From assembly GCA_030535295.1 (NCBI GenBank), contig JAUMXK010000017.1, forward strand, positions 1 through 34,081: a stretch of DNA of 34,081 bases, written 5' to 3'. The notes beneath the pieces are model-generated. The model saw nothing but the letters and a program-made list of their open reading frames with translations, searched no databases and had not been told where the DNA came from. Positions 1-11,400 of this stretch are shown piece by piece. A program made the translations under genes and the position numbers. The stretch is from Eubacteriales bacterium (GTDB taxonomy: Bacteria; Bacillota; Clostridia; Lachnospirales; Vallitaleaceae). Every line of letters starts with the position of its first letter. Within the stretch, counting starts at the first letter, position 1.

Positions 1-190
1 CTCGATACCTAAAGTACTATGTTTTAAGCGAAACGACGGAAGTCAGGTTATATAATTATGTGAAAAGACTGTCAATCCCTTGAATGTATAAAGTTGGCAA
101 AAAGCCAAAGTTCATACACTGAACCGTATTGGTAAAGAAGGAAAACGGCTTTTAAAATGTTGAAAAGATAGCCATGACGGTTATGGATAG
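1..190 (+). ncRNA. Structured non-coding segment, possibly a group II intron-like RNA fragment
   Basis: No open frame of note is visible. The plus strand can fold into several short helices: TTGGC/GCCAA at 94-98 and 104-108 with an AAAAA loop, enclosed by TGTAT/ATACA at 85-89 and 114-118; GGCT/AGCC at 147-150 and 170-173; CCAT/ATGG at 172-175 and 183-186. Purine-rich internal loops between helices give it the look of a structured RNA, and the style recalls domain I of bacterial group II introns. I see no reverse transcriptase and no domain V, and the segment is cut by the window edge. The intron reading is a weak impression, and the strand is assumed. Confidence 0.3.
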
Positions 191-194
191 ATAA

Positions 195-228
195 GAACAG
201 GCGAATTCTCTCGGAGAAACGCCTGTTC
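195..228 (-). terminator. Hairpin terminator after the M16C peptidase gene
   Basis: GAACAGGCG at 195-203 pairs with CGCCTGTTC at 220-228, and the inner TTCTC/GAGAA at 206-210 and 214-218 extends the stem to a TCG loop. It starts 18 bases past the stop codon of the minus-strand peptidase gene. The downstream tract on the minus strand (TTATCT) is a poor U-run, so termination may be inefficient. The helix could instead belong to the structured RNA at 1-190. Confidence 0.6.
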
Positions 229-246
229 AGGGGGTTATAGATTTAC

Positions 247-3144
247 TTAATTGATTTCTTTTACTTTTAAGAAGAGCTCCGCATTTTTTTCAATGCTTTG
301 TTTTGAGCCGACAGTACAATGATAGTCGGATTCCAATACATTTTCAAAAAGTTTACTCATTTTTTGAAGATCTTCCAATTTGGTATCCAAAATCTCATGT
401 CGGGTTTGCATTTTGTCGGCATGGGAAAGCTCGGTCAAATACATGGTCATGACTTCGGAGTTTTGCATAGACGGAGTCAGTGGGGTTTCTGAGCCGGAAA
501 GTGTTCCGATAACCGCATTTTTGACATCTTCTTCCGTCATATCCAGCTGCTCAAAGTAGGCAGGAATTCCTTCGAAGGTTTTGTAGGTTTCGGCAATATT
601 CGGGTCACGATAAGACATCAACAAAACAGTACCGTTTCGACGAATAGACGACATTCCGCCGTAAGCACCGCCTTCGACTCTGACTTTATTCCAAAGGTAA
701 TCGGTATTCAGTAACTGATTGGCCACCAAATAGCTGCCGGAATAAGTATAGCCGTATTTTTTATAATTGCTTGCCTTGGCAACAAAATTGATATTACCGC
801 TGGTAATAAAGGCCTCTTTTTGGTTGCCGAGCACCACTCTCTCCGTTTCCGGAATATAATCAAAATCATACTGATGCTTGTCCATAAATTCGGACAGTTC
901 TTTTCTGACAATTTCATCATCCGCTGCGGAATAGGTGACGGAGATAGTGATTTTGGCTTTTTGCAAGATTTCCTGCAAAGTCTTTTTCATCAGCATTCCA
1001 AAATCCACAAGGTCTTCTTCTTTGGCTTGTTTCCAGTGCTGAATAAAATCATAGTAGGAAATTCCGCTGACCGTTTCGTTGTAATTGCCGTTTTTGGAAA
1101 AATAACTTAAAGCACGTGTGATTGCCGAAATATGGCCGCCGCTGATCAAACTCATTTGCATACCGGATGCCTGCTCTTTGATTAAATCAGAAAGTCGTTT
1201 GTTGTCTTCAAATTTCGGATTTTTGAGAATTTCTTCGATTAATCCAAGCAATTTAGGCAAGGACTTGGCAAAGGATTTTCCTTTCACTTCCAATCCCAAA
1301 CGAAAATGGTCGCTATCATCCTTGTAAGGATAGGCAGAGAGATTACTTGAAATTCCGCCGGTTTGGTCATTGATTTCATCGGCAAGCTCCGAATAATGAT
1401 AATTTTCCGAGCTGACCAAGGTCAAATATCCGGAGAGCAAGTTGGCAATTTGCAGTTGCTCATTTGGCAACCAGTTGCATTCAAAGAAGACTCTGACATA
1501 GACAATACCGGATGTATTTGCCTTGCGGTACAAAATATGACCGCCGTTTTTGTATTCTACTTCGTAGTCAATTTCCGGCTTTTCACGGTCAATATCTTCT
1601 ATTTGCAAAGTCGGTATTTTAGCAAGGTTTTCCTTGCTGTCCGCTGTGTTTTGATAGGCTAAAAGTTCTTGGCTACGTTGAATTAAGGCATCGATTTCCG
1701 CTTCGCTCATAGATGCTTTTAATTGTCTTAATTTTTCGCTAAGTTCCGCTTCCTTTTCTTCGTTGTAAGTAAGAGAAGGGCTCATGATAATGGAGCAACG
1801 ATAAGGATTGTTTAAGAAATATTTTTCAATGCAAAGTTCCAGATATCTTTCGCTACTGACTTGACGCAGCCAACGGAATAATTCATCGTATTCAAAGGAT
1901 TCAAATAAATCCTTATCATAAAGCCAATTTTTTAAAATCCCGGAAACAAAGACAATTCCCTTTGGAGTACTGCCATAATCGCCTTCTCTGAGCAAAAACT
2001 CATAAACATTGATGGCAGCTTGAATCTTCTTTTCTTCGATTCCGTTTTGGACGATTTCTGATAAGGTGTCTTGAATACAACGGAAGAATTCAGCTTCTCT
2101 ATCTTTGTGAACATTTTTGGAAATGACACAAAAACTGTGTTCCCGAATACCGTTGTCGAAAAATCCGTAAATATCCTCACCCAGTCCGAGTTCCAAAAGT
2201 CTTTCTTTCAAAAGAGCTCCCGGTGCATCCAGTAAGATATATTCCAAAATTGACATCACAAGTTGCTCTTTCATAGTAAGATTGCCAAAGGCATAACTTA
2301 AGCTGAAAAAGTTTTTTTCTTCGATATTTTCTTCTTCCATCAAAGGATAATTCATGCGATATTCTTTCGGCTCGCTCCAAGGTGTGATTTCCGGTAAATC
2401 CGATTGAGGGCTTTGGAATTCAAAGCCTTCCAGATATCCTTCCAAACGCTCTAATTCAGATTCAATGTCAATATCGCCATAATAATAGATATAGCTATTG
2501 GACGGATGATAGTGAGATTTATGGAAGTCCAAAAATTCTTCATAGCTCAGCTCCGGAATGTTTTCCGGAATACCACCGGAATCAAAGCCATAGGGATGAT
2601 TCGGAAACATCGCCTTGCGGATATTACGATTTAAAAGTTGCTCCGGTGTGGAGAAAGCACCTTTCATTTCATTGTAAACCACACCTTTGATGTTGATGGC
2701 TTCTTTTTTATCAAATAACTCATAATGCCAGCCTTCTTGTTCAAAGATTTTTGGATTGGTATAAATATTTGGATGAAACACGGCATCCATATAGACATCC
2801 ATCAAGTTGTGCAAGTCTTTCAGATTGCAACTGGCAACCGGATATAGCGTCTTATCCGGATATGTCATAGCATTCAAAAAGGTGTTTAAAGAGGTCTTAC
2901 CCAGTTGTATAAAAGGGTCTTTAATCGGAAATTTTTCAGACCCGTTCAGTACAGAATGCTCTAAAATATGGGCTACCCCATGATCTTTGTGAGGTGGCGT
3001 GCGAAAGCCGATACAAAATACACGATTTTCATCATTATTTTTTAGGAAAAGTACTCTGGCTTTGGTTTTAACGTGTTCATAAAGAAAGCCTTTGCTTTCG
3101 ATATCAAGCAAATCTTTTTCCTGTATTAATTGAAATTGTTCCAT
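247..3144 (-). CDS. M16C family zinc metallopeptidase (presequence protease-like)
   Basis: The product is 965 residues, close to the usual length of the PreP/falcilysin M16C family, whose members are single-chain, two-halved peptidasomes that degrade peptides. The inverted zinc motif HILEH lies at residues 59-63 (Glu62 would be the catalytic base), and the third ligand is probably Glu159 in the NEMKGAFS motif. No signal peptide is seen, so a cytosolic peptide-degrading role is likely. The frame stays open upstream to 3273, but the ATG at 3144 is preceded by AAGGAGT at a 5-base spacing and opens with the family-like MEQFQLI, so I take it as the start. The gene follows mnmA by 62 bases and probably ends that operon. 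The short spacer contains repeated ATCCGG motifs (3175-3182 and 3225-3232) that can pair with an ACCGGAT between them. Confidence 0.92.
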   Translation of the reverse strand: MEQFQLIQEKDLLDIESKGFLYEHVKTKARVLFLKNNDENRVFCIGFRTPPHKDHGVAHILEHSVLNGSEKFPIKDPFIQLGKTSLNTFLNAMTYPDKTLYPVASCNLKDLHNLMDVYMDAVFHPNIYTNPKIFEQEGWHYELFDKKEAINIKGVVYNEMKGAFSTPEQLLNRNIRKAMFPNHPYGFDSGGIPENIPELSYEEFLDFHKSHYHPSNSYIYYYGDIDIESELERLEGYLEGFEFQSPQSDLPEITPWSEPKEYRMNYPLMEEENIEEKNFFSLSYAFGNLTMKEQLVMSILEYILLDAPGALLKERLLELGLGEDIYGFFDNGIREHSFCVISKNVHKDREAEFFRCIQDTLSEIVQNGIEEKKIQAAINVYEFLLREGDYGSTPKGIVFVSGILKNWLYDKDLFESFEYDELFRWLRQVSSERYLELCIEKYFLNNPYRCSIIMSPSLTYNEEKEAELSEKLRQLKASMSEAEIDALIQRSQELLAYQNTADSKENLAKIPTLQIEDIDREKPEIDYEVEYKNGGHILYRKANTSGIVYVRVFFECNWLPNEQLQIANLLSGYLTLVSSENYHYSELADEINDQTGGISSNLSAYPYKDDSDHFRLGLEVKGKSFAKSLPKLLGLIEEILKNPKFEDNKRLSDLIKEQASGMQMSLISGGHISAITRALSYFSKNGNYNETVSGISYYDFIQHWKQAKEEDLVDFGMLMKKTLQEILQKAKITISVTYSAADDEIVRKELSEFMDKHQYDFDYIPETERVVLGNQKEAFITSGNINFVAKASNYKKYGYTYSGSYLVANQLLNTDYLWNKVRVEGGAYGGMSSIRRNGTVLLMSYRDPNIAETYKTFEGIPAYFEQLDMTEEDVKNAVIGTLSGSETPLTPSMQNSEVMTMYLTELSHADKMQTRHEILDTKLEDLQKMSKLFENVLESDYHCTVGSKQSIEKNAELFLKVKEIN

Positions 3145-3206
3145 GTGTGACTCCTTGTTGAGTAAATATTTAAAATCCGGATCTTGTTTTGACCGGATAA
3201 CATAAT

Positions 3207-4313
3207 TTAATGTAAAAATTGATAATCCGGATGAAGCGGCACTGTCGATTTGATAAGGCAAGAACCCAGACATACGTCTCCTTGGTAAAGTACAGCAGCT
3301 TGTCCCGGTGTTACTCCTTTGGTCGGGGTGTCGGTATATTCTATATAGATTTCGTTATTCCGCTTGCTGACAATGACAGGGATGTCCTGTTGACGATATC
3401 GGAATTTAGCAGTGCAATGTAAAGGAAAATTTGGCTCTTTTTCGAGTACCCAAGACATATCGGTACCGGTCAATGCAGTGCTGTATAGTGCAGGATGATC
3501 TTCTCCTTGTGCTACATATAAAATATTTTTCTCCAAATCTTTGCCTGCCACAAACCATGGTCTTCCATCTCCAAGACCACCTAGACCGATACCTTTTCTC
3601 TGGCCGAGGGTATAGTGGATTAAGCCGGTATGTTGCCCTACAACTTTACCGCTGACCTCTCTCATCTCACCCGGATTTGGCTTTAGAAAATGATCTAAAA
3701 AGCGGTTGAAATTGCGTTCGCCGATAAAGCATACACCGGTAGAATCCTTTTTTTTGGCGGTTTCCAGCTCGTATTTTTCGGCAATTGCTCGAACTTCCTT
3801 TTTATCCAAATGTCCAATCGGAAAGAGAGATTTGCTGAGAGCCTTTTGTCCAATTCGGGAGAGAAAATAGCTTTGGTCTTTGTTGCTATCTGCCCCTCGC
3901 AGCAAATGGAATTTGCCGTCACGTTCCTCTACTTGTGCATAATGCCCCATAGCGATATAGTCGGATTCCAGTTTCATAGCGTAATCCAGAAATGCGTTGA
4001 ACTTAATTTCCTGATTGCACATAACATCGGGATTGGGGGTTCTTCCCAATTTGTATTCATTTAAAAAATACTGAAAGACAGTGTCCCAGTACTCTTTTTC
4101 AAAATTGACGGTATAAAAGGGAATCCCCAACTGTCCTGCCACTTTCATGGCATCTTTGGCATCTTCTTCTGCGGTACAGACACCGTTTTCGTCGGTTTCA
4201 TCCCAATTTTTCATAAATAAGCCGATGACATCATAGCCTTGTTCTTTTAATAAAATAGCCGCAACGGAGGAGTCAACTCCTCCGCTTAGGCCTAAAATTA
4301 CTCTTTTTGCCAT
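3207..4313 (-). CDS. mnmA: tRNA-specific 2-thiouridylase MnmA
   Basis: MnmA uses ATP and a persulfide relay to thiolate U34 of tRNA Lys, Glu and Gln. The 368-residue product shows the PP-loop SGGVDSS near residues 10-16, the catalytic cysteine C99 in [12 protein letters not shown], and the second cysteine C195 in [12 protein letters not shown], at the spacing expected for the family. The ATG at 4313 lies one base beyond the deoD stop codon, so translation is probably coupled. A GGAAG about 12 bases upstream is a weak ribosome site. The open frame extends a little into deoD, but no better start is seen there. Neighbours on the same strand are deoD before it and the M16C peptidase after it. Confidence 0.97.
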   Translation of the reverse strand: MAKRVILGLSGGVDSSVAAILLKEQGYDVIGLFMKNWDETDENGVCTAEEDAKDAMKVAGQLGIPFYTVNFEKEYWDTVFQYFLNEYKLGRTPNPDVMCNQEIKFNAFLDYAMKLESDYIAMGHYAQVEERDGKFHLLRGADSNKDQSYFLSRIGQKALSKSLFPIGHLDKKEVRAIAEKYELETAKKKDSTGVCFIGERNFNRFLDHFLKPNPGEMREVSGKVVGQHTGLIHYTLGQRKGIGLGGLGDGRPWFVAGKDLEKNILYVAQGEDHPALYSTALTGTDMSWVLEKEPNFPLHCTAKFRYRQQDIPVIVSKRNNEIYIEYTDTPTKGVTPGQAAVLYQGDVCLGSCLIKSTVPLHPDYQFLH

Positions 4314-4314
4314 A

Positions 4315-5037
4315 TTATTCTGCTGCTTCCAAAGCAATTTTCATCATGTTTTGGAATGCGGTTTGCCTTTCTTCGCTGGTGGTAATTTGGTTTTTCACTA
4401 AGGAATCGGAAATGGTAACAAGGCAAGCTGCATTTTTGCCGGTTACTCGGGCATTGGAGAACAATGCAAAGGATTCCATTTCGACTGCTACACAGCCGTA
4501 TTGATCTCGGATTTCGGTAAAGCTTTGTGCATTTGCCGAGCGATAGAATACATCAGAGGAATGGATTCTGCCGGTTGACATGGTAATACCGAGTTTATTT
4601 GCCGCTGCAGTCAATTTTTGATTCAATGCCGGAGAAGCTTCCAGTACTTGGCCTTCAAAGCCGTCTTGCGTTTTGGCATAGGTGGACTCGGACCAGGCAT
4701 CACTTGCCAAAACCACATCATATACGTTCAAATCTTCGGTGTAGGCACCGGCAGAGCCGATACGGATGATATTATCAACACCGTAGAAAGAGAATAATTC
4801 ATAAGAATAAATACCGATACTAGGCATTCCCATACCGGAGCCCATGACAGTGATTTTCTTTCCTTGGTATTCTCCGCTGTAGCCGAACATATTTCTAACA
4901 GCGTTGATTTGTCTGACATTTTTCAAAAAGGTTTCGGCGATGAATTTGGCTCTAAGCGGATCACCCGGCATCAAAACGGTTTTCGCCAAAAGGGATGGGT
5001 CTGTAATCTCAATATGAGGGGTTGGAATATTCATCAT
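4315..5037 (-). CDS. deoD: Purine-nucleoside phosphorylase, DeoD type
   Basis: This enzyme cleaves purine nucleosides with phosphate to free base and ribose-1-phosphate in purine salvage. The 240-residue protein has the hexameric PNP signature set: [11 protein letters not shown] near residues 25-35, [14 protein letters not shown] for phosphate and ribose binding, [18 protein letters not shown] and the base-contacting SDSL. Two ATGs lie side by side at 5037 and 5034. An in-frame TAA sits three codons upstream, so the start cannot be earlier. Oddly, the only good ribosome site (AAAGGAGA, 5068-5075) is 30 bases from the ATG, with a perfect palindrome between. guaB ends 134 bases upstream, giving a guanine/adenine nucleotide gene pair. 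Confidence 0.97.
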   Translation of the reverse strand: MMNIPTPHIEITDPSLLAKTVLMPGDPLRAKFIAETFLKNVRQINAVRNMFGYSGEYQGKKITVMGSGMGMPSIGIYSYELFSFYGVDNIIRIGSAGAYTEDLNVYDVVLASDAWSESTYAKTQDGFEGQVLEASPALNQKLTAAANKLGITMSTGRIHSSDVFYRSANAQSFTEIRDQYGCVAVEMESFALFSNARVTGKNAACLVTISDSLVKNQITTSEERQTAFQNMMKIALEAAE

Positions 5038-5048
5038 AACAATTTATC

Positions 5049-5075
5049 TAATACAGTAACTGTATTATCTCCTTT
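5049..5075 (-). promoter_or_regulatory. Palindrome between ribosome site and start codon of deoD
   Basis: TAATACAGT (5049-5057) and ACTGTATTA (5059-5067) form a perfect 19-base palindrome. It directly abuts AAAGGAGA (5068-5075 on the minus strand). In the mRNA an 8-bp hairpin with a three-base loop would form, leaving 11 bases before the ATG. That would bring the ribosome site within working distance only when folded. Alternatively it is a DNA operator. I do not recognise the regulator. Confidence 0.55.
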
Positions 5076-5087
5076 CTTGATAGAAGC

Positions 5088-5110
5088 GGCGGAATGACAG
5101 GCAGTCCGCC
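5088..5110 (-). other. GC-rich hairpin in the guaB-deoD intergenic leader
   Basis: GGCGGA (5088-5093) and TCCGCC (5105-5110) form a 6-bp GC-rich stem with an 11-base loop, 62 bases after the guaB stop codon. No T-run follows on the minus strand, so it is not a classical terminator. It may be an RNA-stability or processing element. No purine-riboswitch core was seen nearby. Confidence 0.4.
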
Positions 5111-5171
5111 ACATTAGATTGACAGCTTTTTGTCTTTTGTTATTTTACAATGTGTTTCACTTACGTACTTT

Positions 5172-6683
<1,512 letters not shown>

Positions 6684-6704
6684 TCATTCTATGTATTCTT
6701 TATT

Positions 6705-6733
6705 AGAATAGCATTTTAATGACCTTCTGTCAA
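6705..6733 (-). promoter_or_regulatory. guaB promoter with operator-like spacer
   Basis: On the minus strand TTGACA (6728-6733) and TATTCT (6705-6710) are separated by exactly 17 bases. The spacer contains TCATTAAAATG, the reverse complement of CATTTTAATGA, which recurs at other intergenic sites in this window. A protein bound there would block RNA polymerase directly. Confidence 0.75.
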
Positions 6734-6749
6734 GGAATGATGTGGGAAA

Positions 6750-7472
6750 TCAGTCCAGATAAAAAGCATTGAATCCTATGACTCTGCCCCATTTAACAAA
6801 ATGGGAAAAAGCTACAACATGTCGTTTTCCCCAAGTGGAAACAGCCAGAAATTCTCTGCCATCTTCATTTTGAAACCATTCGGTAATGGTCATGACATGC
6901 ATATTGTGATTGCTGCCATAGCCTTCCCAGACATCTCCGGAAAGAAAATTGGTCAACATTAAGACCGGAATATCTTTGGAAAGTGCTGCTTGAATCAGGC
7001 TTCTGACTTTTTCCTGCCTGCTGCCGACTCGGCTGTAATGAGCTTTCCATGAAATCCCCTTCCGCTTGGCATATTTTTTCAGACTATAAATCATCAAAAG
7101 CTGTGTCGTGCCTTGAATCAAGGGGATCATTTGAATAAACGGCCACATTTGCTCCATAAACTGTAGATAAGCTGTTTGTGGAATCGGAAAAGAAGTAAGA
7201 AAGTCCGGCAGGAGCTTTCTGTATTTTCCGGGATTGGTTTTCAGTGCCAAATACGCAAGAAAATTGCAGGCAGCCACGACTCCGCAGCCTTTTTGGGCTT
7301 TTCTTTCTCCACCCTCTATATTTAGCCACCAATTTTGATTGCCGCCGTAGGATTGGTTCGGCCTATCATTTATAATGGGAAGAAAGTTGCCTTTGCCACT
7401 ATCCGAAGAAGGGCTTTCTGCTGATAAATAAATGCGTTGATGACTTTGGCTGAAATTGTGCGAAGATTTCAA
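6750..7472 (-). CDS. C39-like cysteine peptidase-fold protein
   Basis: This is a 240-residue protein with a papain/C39-like pattern: nucleophile candidate C63 in QKGCGVVAACN, followed by a helix, and a candidate histidine in SNHNMHVMTI (H188 or H191) ahead of a W-G-containing strand (STWGKRH). There is no signal peptide and no clear transmembrane segment. The start is a TTG at 7472, since AAAGGAG lies five bases upstream and no ATG occurs until residue ~105. The ribosome site sits inside a 15-base palindrome (AAAGGAG, G, CTCCTTT at 7471-7485). It has its own promoter at 7541-7569. Substrate and role are unknown. guaB begins just downstream but from a separate promoter. Confidence 0.8.
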   Translation of the reverse strand: MKSSHNFSQSHQRIYLSAESPSSDSGKGNFLPIINDRPNQSYGGNQNWWLNIEGGERKAQKGCGVVAACNFLAYLALKTNPGKYRKLLPDFLTSFPIPQTAYLQFMEQMWPFIQMIPLIQGTTQLLMIYSLKKYAKRKGISWKAHYSRVGSRQEKVRSLIQAALSKDIPVLMLTNFLSGDVWEGYGSNHNMHVMTITEWFQNEDGREFLAVSTWGKRHVVAFSHFVKWGRVIGFNAFYLD

Positions 7473-7540
7473 AGGAGGCTCCTTTCTATAAAAATAGACG
7501 GTATCAGAAGTTTGTTTTATGGTGTGAAGTATTGTAATTC

Positions 7541-7569
7541 ATTTTAACTCTTTCCTAAAAGAATGTCAA
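7541..7569 (-). promoter_or_regulatory. Promoter of the C39-like gene
   Basis: On the minus strand TTGACA (7564-7569), a 17-base spacer and TAAAAT (7541-7546) match a sigma-A promoter well. The TTAAAATGAA around the -10 box partly resembles the repeated TCATTAAAATGA motif. The 5' leader of about 60 bases shows nothing else I recognise. Confidence 0.7.
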
Positions 7570-7746
7570 TTTGCTTTTCCTAGAGGATTTAAAGCGTTTT
7601 TCTTTTCGATTTGAAAAAGTGTTTTGGAATTGGAAGGATATAGAAAAAGTTCTATGGAAGTTGAAAGAAAAGCTTGTATCATTTCGATATATTTTGTAGA
7701 AAAGGATGTATCTTCTGATTTTAATAGTGAAGTCCAAAACATTTTG

Positions 7747-7755
7747 TGTTATACT
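7747..7755 (+). promoter_or_regulatory. Extended -10 promoter of the ABC exporter operon
   Basis: TG-T-TATACT at 7747-7755 is an extended -10 element, 27 bases before the ATG of the ABC ATPase gene. No convincing -35 box is seen 17 bases upstream. The rest of the divergent gap (about 7570-7740) is AT-rich and shows no other feature. Confidence 0.55.
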
Positions 7756-7781
7756 GAATATATACATTTAGGAGGGAAATT

Positions 7782-8483
7782 ATGGCATTTGTGGAAGTAA
7801 AAGATATGTATAAGCGTTATAAAATGGGACAAACCATTATTACCGCCAATAACGGCATTGATTTTTCCATGGAAAAGGGAGAATTTGTGGTGATTCTCGG
7901 TCCGAGCGGTGCCGGAAAATCTACGGTTTTGAATATCTTGGGAGGGATGGATACCTGCGATGAAGGTAGTATTATGGTAGACGGTAAGGATATTGCCAAA
8001 ATGAATTCCTATCAATTGACGAGATATCGACGCTTTGATATCGGTTTTGTCTTTCAATTTTATAATTTGATTCCCAATCTGACCAGCAAGGAAAATGTGG
8101 AATTGGCTGCTCAGATTGTTCGCAATGCCTTAAATGCTGACGAAGTCCTGAAAATGGTCGGCCTGGAGAGCCGACGCAACAATTTTCCGGCACAGCTTTC
8201 CGGTGGAGAACAACAAAGAGTGGCAATTGCCAGAGCCTTGGCCAAAAGGCCGAAGCTACTTCTTTGTGATGAGCCGACCGGTGCTTTGGACTACAAAACA
8301 GGAAAATCCATTCTTAAATTGCTGCAGGATACCTGTAAGCTGACAGGGACAACCGTCATTGTAATTACCCATAACACGGCGATTGCACCTATTGCCAATC
8401 GTGTCATAGAAATAAATGATGCCAAAGTTCGTTCCGTTCATATCAATGAAAATCCGATGTCGATTGATGACATAGAATGGTAG
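7782..8483 (+). CDS. ABC transporter ATP-binding protein (MacB/LolD type)
   Basis: This 233-residue ATPase powers the FtsX-like permease encoded six bases downstream. It shows Walker [10 protein letters not shown] (near residues 44-52), the signature [15 protein letters not shown], Walker [13 protein letters not shown] and the switch histidine in VITHN. The pattern is that of the MacB/LolD/FtsE exporter class, which handles antimicrobial peptides, lipoproteins or cell-wall signalling. AGGAGGG lies six bases upstream of the ATG. No sensor kinase or response regulator flanks it, unlike many bacitracin-type modules. Confidence 0.93.
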   Translation: MAFVEVKDMYKRYKMGQTIITANNGIDFSMEKGEFVVILGPSGAGKSTVLNILGGMDTCDEGSIMVDGKDIAKMNSYQLTRYRRFDIGFVFQFYNLIPNLTSKENVELAAQIVRNALNADEVLKMVGLESRRNNFPAQLSGGEQQRVAIARALAKRPKLLLCDEPTGALDYKTGKSILKLLQDTCKLTGTTVIVITHNTAIAPIANRVIEINDAKVRSVHINENPMSIDDIEW

Positions 8484-8489
8484 GTCATT

Positions 8490-11400
8490 ATGAAAACAGC
8501 ACTTCTGAAAGATATCTTTCGTGAAATAAAGCATACTCTTCCCCGCTTTTTTTCCATTATGCTGATGATTTCTTTGGGGGTATTTGTTTATACCGGCTTA
8601 AAGGGAGCTGCTCCGCTGATGATAAACACTGTCAATGATTTTACCGCTCAGACCAACATGGCGGATATTAAGGTGGAAGCGGCAATTGGCCTAAATCGAA
8701 AGGATATCTCCATTATTAATTCGCATTCTCAAATAAAATATGCCGAATGGATACATTCGGTTGATTTGAATACCCGAAAATCGGATTTGCTCATTCAAAT
8801 CCAGTCTTTACCGGAAAAGCTGAGTGTCCCCTATCTGGTAAAAGGACGTTTGCCGATAGAGTCGGATGAAATTCTGCTCGATGCCGGATTGGAAGAAAAA
8901 GGCTATGAAATTGGTGAAATCATTCACCTAAAAAAAGAAATCAGCAAATTCAACTTAAACAGTGACGAAAAGAAAAATGCTCTGAGACGTTATCAATATC
9001 GAATTGTCGGTTTTTGCCATCATCCTGAATTTATCCATCCAAGTTTAAAGGGAGAAGCCAATGGCGGGCTTGGACAATTGAAAGGCTTTGCATTTGTTCG
9101 GGATGAGAATTTTACAGACGAAAACTATCAGGCTGCCCGACTTCGCCTAAAGGATATGGATGGTCTAAACAGCGATGACTATACTTACAAAGAAAAAAGT
9201 GTGAGTTTTAAAAATGAAATGGAAGCTCTACTGGAAAAAAGACCGAAAATAAGACTTCGTGATATCAGGCAGGAAGCTCAAAATAAGATTCTGGAAAATG
9301 AACATAAATTAGAACAAGCCAGACGGAAATTGGACGATGCTTCGATTTTGCTGGATAAAGCCAATAAAGATATCACGGATGGCGAAGAAAAGCTTGCCAT
9401 CGCCAAACGAGATTTTGAGGTGCAAATTCAGAAGGCAAAAAATAGATTGCATAATGCCGATTCGGACTTAAGCTCTGCCAATAGGAGAATTCTTGAGGGG
9501 CAGCACTCTCTTGCCCTACAAAGTGCCCAATTGGAACAGGCTCAAAAGGAGTATGAAAAAGCTCATCGGGAATTCAATCAAGGAAAACAACGGTTGAATC
9601 AGGAAGAAGAAAGATGGAAGAAGAATTCGGCGGCTTTGGAAGACGGCTTACAAAAAGTGGAAAAAGGCCTTCTGGAGCTTCGCCATGCCGAAAATTTGAT
9701 ACGGGAAAACTTGAAATTGCTCTCTATTTCGCCGGATATATATAAAGAAAGGATTCTTTCCTTATTGCAACAAAAGCAGTTTCATATTTTGGAAAAAATG
9801 GGCCCTCCGGCAATGCAATATGCGGATATTCTTGAAAAGCAAGAGGCTTTACGAATCAAGAAAACAGAACTCACCGCACAAAGAGAAACGCTGGAAAAAG
9901 CTATGAAGTATATTCAGAAAGAAAAGGATAAAATGATGGATGCCGAGCAGGAATTGCAGGCCTTTGCTACCCGCCTGAATAGCGGAAAGGGTGAACTGAA
10001 TCTTGCAGAGCAAACATTAAAGAAAGCAAGGAAGGATTATGATGAGGGAATTATTAAACTCAAAGAAGCACGGGATTCTCTCTTCGACCGTGAAACTAAG
10101 GCGAATTCCAAGATTCTTTCGACAGAAGAGGAATTAAAAAAAGCTAGAAAAGCTTATGATAAGAGTAAAGAAGAATATGACGAAAAGAAGGCCGAAGCCG
10201 AAATTGAGATTGCAGACGGAAAAGAAAAAATCAGAGATGCCAAGCGTGTCATTCGGGTATTAAAAGAATCCTCCTATAAAGTGCTGACCAGAGAGGATTT
10301 TGAATATTACTTTATTTATTATGATTCGGCAATCAGAATTGAATTACTTTCCAATATCTTTCCGGTCTTTTTCTTTTTGATTGCCATGTTGGTTTGTCTA
10401 TCAACGATGACCAGAATGGCCGAAGAACAAAGAGGACAAATCGGTACTTTAAAAGCATTGGGATATGGCAACTGGGATGTAGCCAAGAAATATTTTTATT
10501 ATGGTCTAATCTCAAGTACCTTGGGTGGGATTATCGGTATTTACACAGGACAGCCGATTTTGAGTAAAGTGGTTTTTGGTGCTTACAGCTCTACTTTTGT
10601 CATAAAAGAGCCGCTTTTTAATATGGCATGGAGATATAATATTTACTCCATGTTGATTGGTATTGCATGTACGGCTGTGGTTGCCTTTTTGGTTGTGACC
10701 AAACACTTACGTCAACATGCCTCTGCTTTGATGCGGCCAAAAGCACCAAAGGGCGGTACCAAGATTGCTTTGGAAAGAATCACTTTTCTTTGGAAACGAA
10801 TGTCTTTCCTGCAAAAAGTAACCGCCAGAAATATGTTTCGCTACAAAATTCGTATGTCTATGACAATTCTTGGCATTGCCGGTTGCACCGGATTGGTCTT
10901 TTTGGGCTTTTCCTTACGGGATTCAGTTTCTCATCTCCTGCCGGTGCAATACAATGAGTTGATGAAATATCAGTATCTTGTCATCTATGATGAAGACTTA
11001 AGCGAAAAAGAAGCCAAACGTTTCAAGGAATATTTAAGTCAAACGGACATGATTGAGAAGTCGGTTGATATGGCTCTTGAGCTGGCCACTTGGAAGGAAA
11101 TCGGCTACTCCATGCAAACTGTCCAGATTTTGACCCCCAAAGTCAGCCGGGACTTGGCAGCGATTCACCATTTGAGGAAACCGCTGCTTTCGGATAGCCA
11201 TCTGGAGCTTAGCGACGATGCAGCCGTTATTTCTGAAAAACTTGCCAAACTGGCAGGTGTGCAAGCCGGTGACTATATTGAAATCAAGGATGTAGACAAT
11301 AAAAAAATCAAGATAAAAATCAATGCTGTAGCAGAAAACTATATTGGACATTTTCTGTATTTTTCTACCAAGGGATATCATCGTTACTTCGGGAAAAATC

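Noticed and set aside
5038..5171. Purine riboswitch before deoD or in the guaB leader
   Set aside because: None of the conserved loop and junction bases were seen, and the guaB leader is too short.
7555..7767. 70-residue minus-strand open frame between the C39-like and ABC genes
   Set aside because: No ribosome site, AT-driven Phe/Lys/Ser-rich composition, and it covers the promoters of both neighbours.
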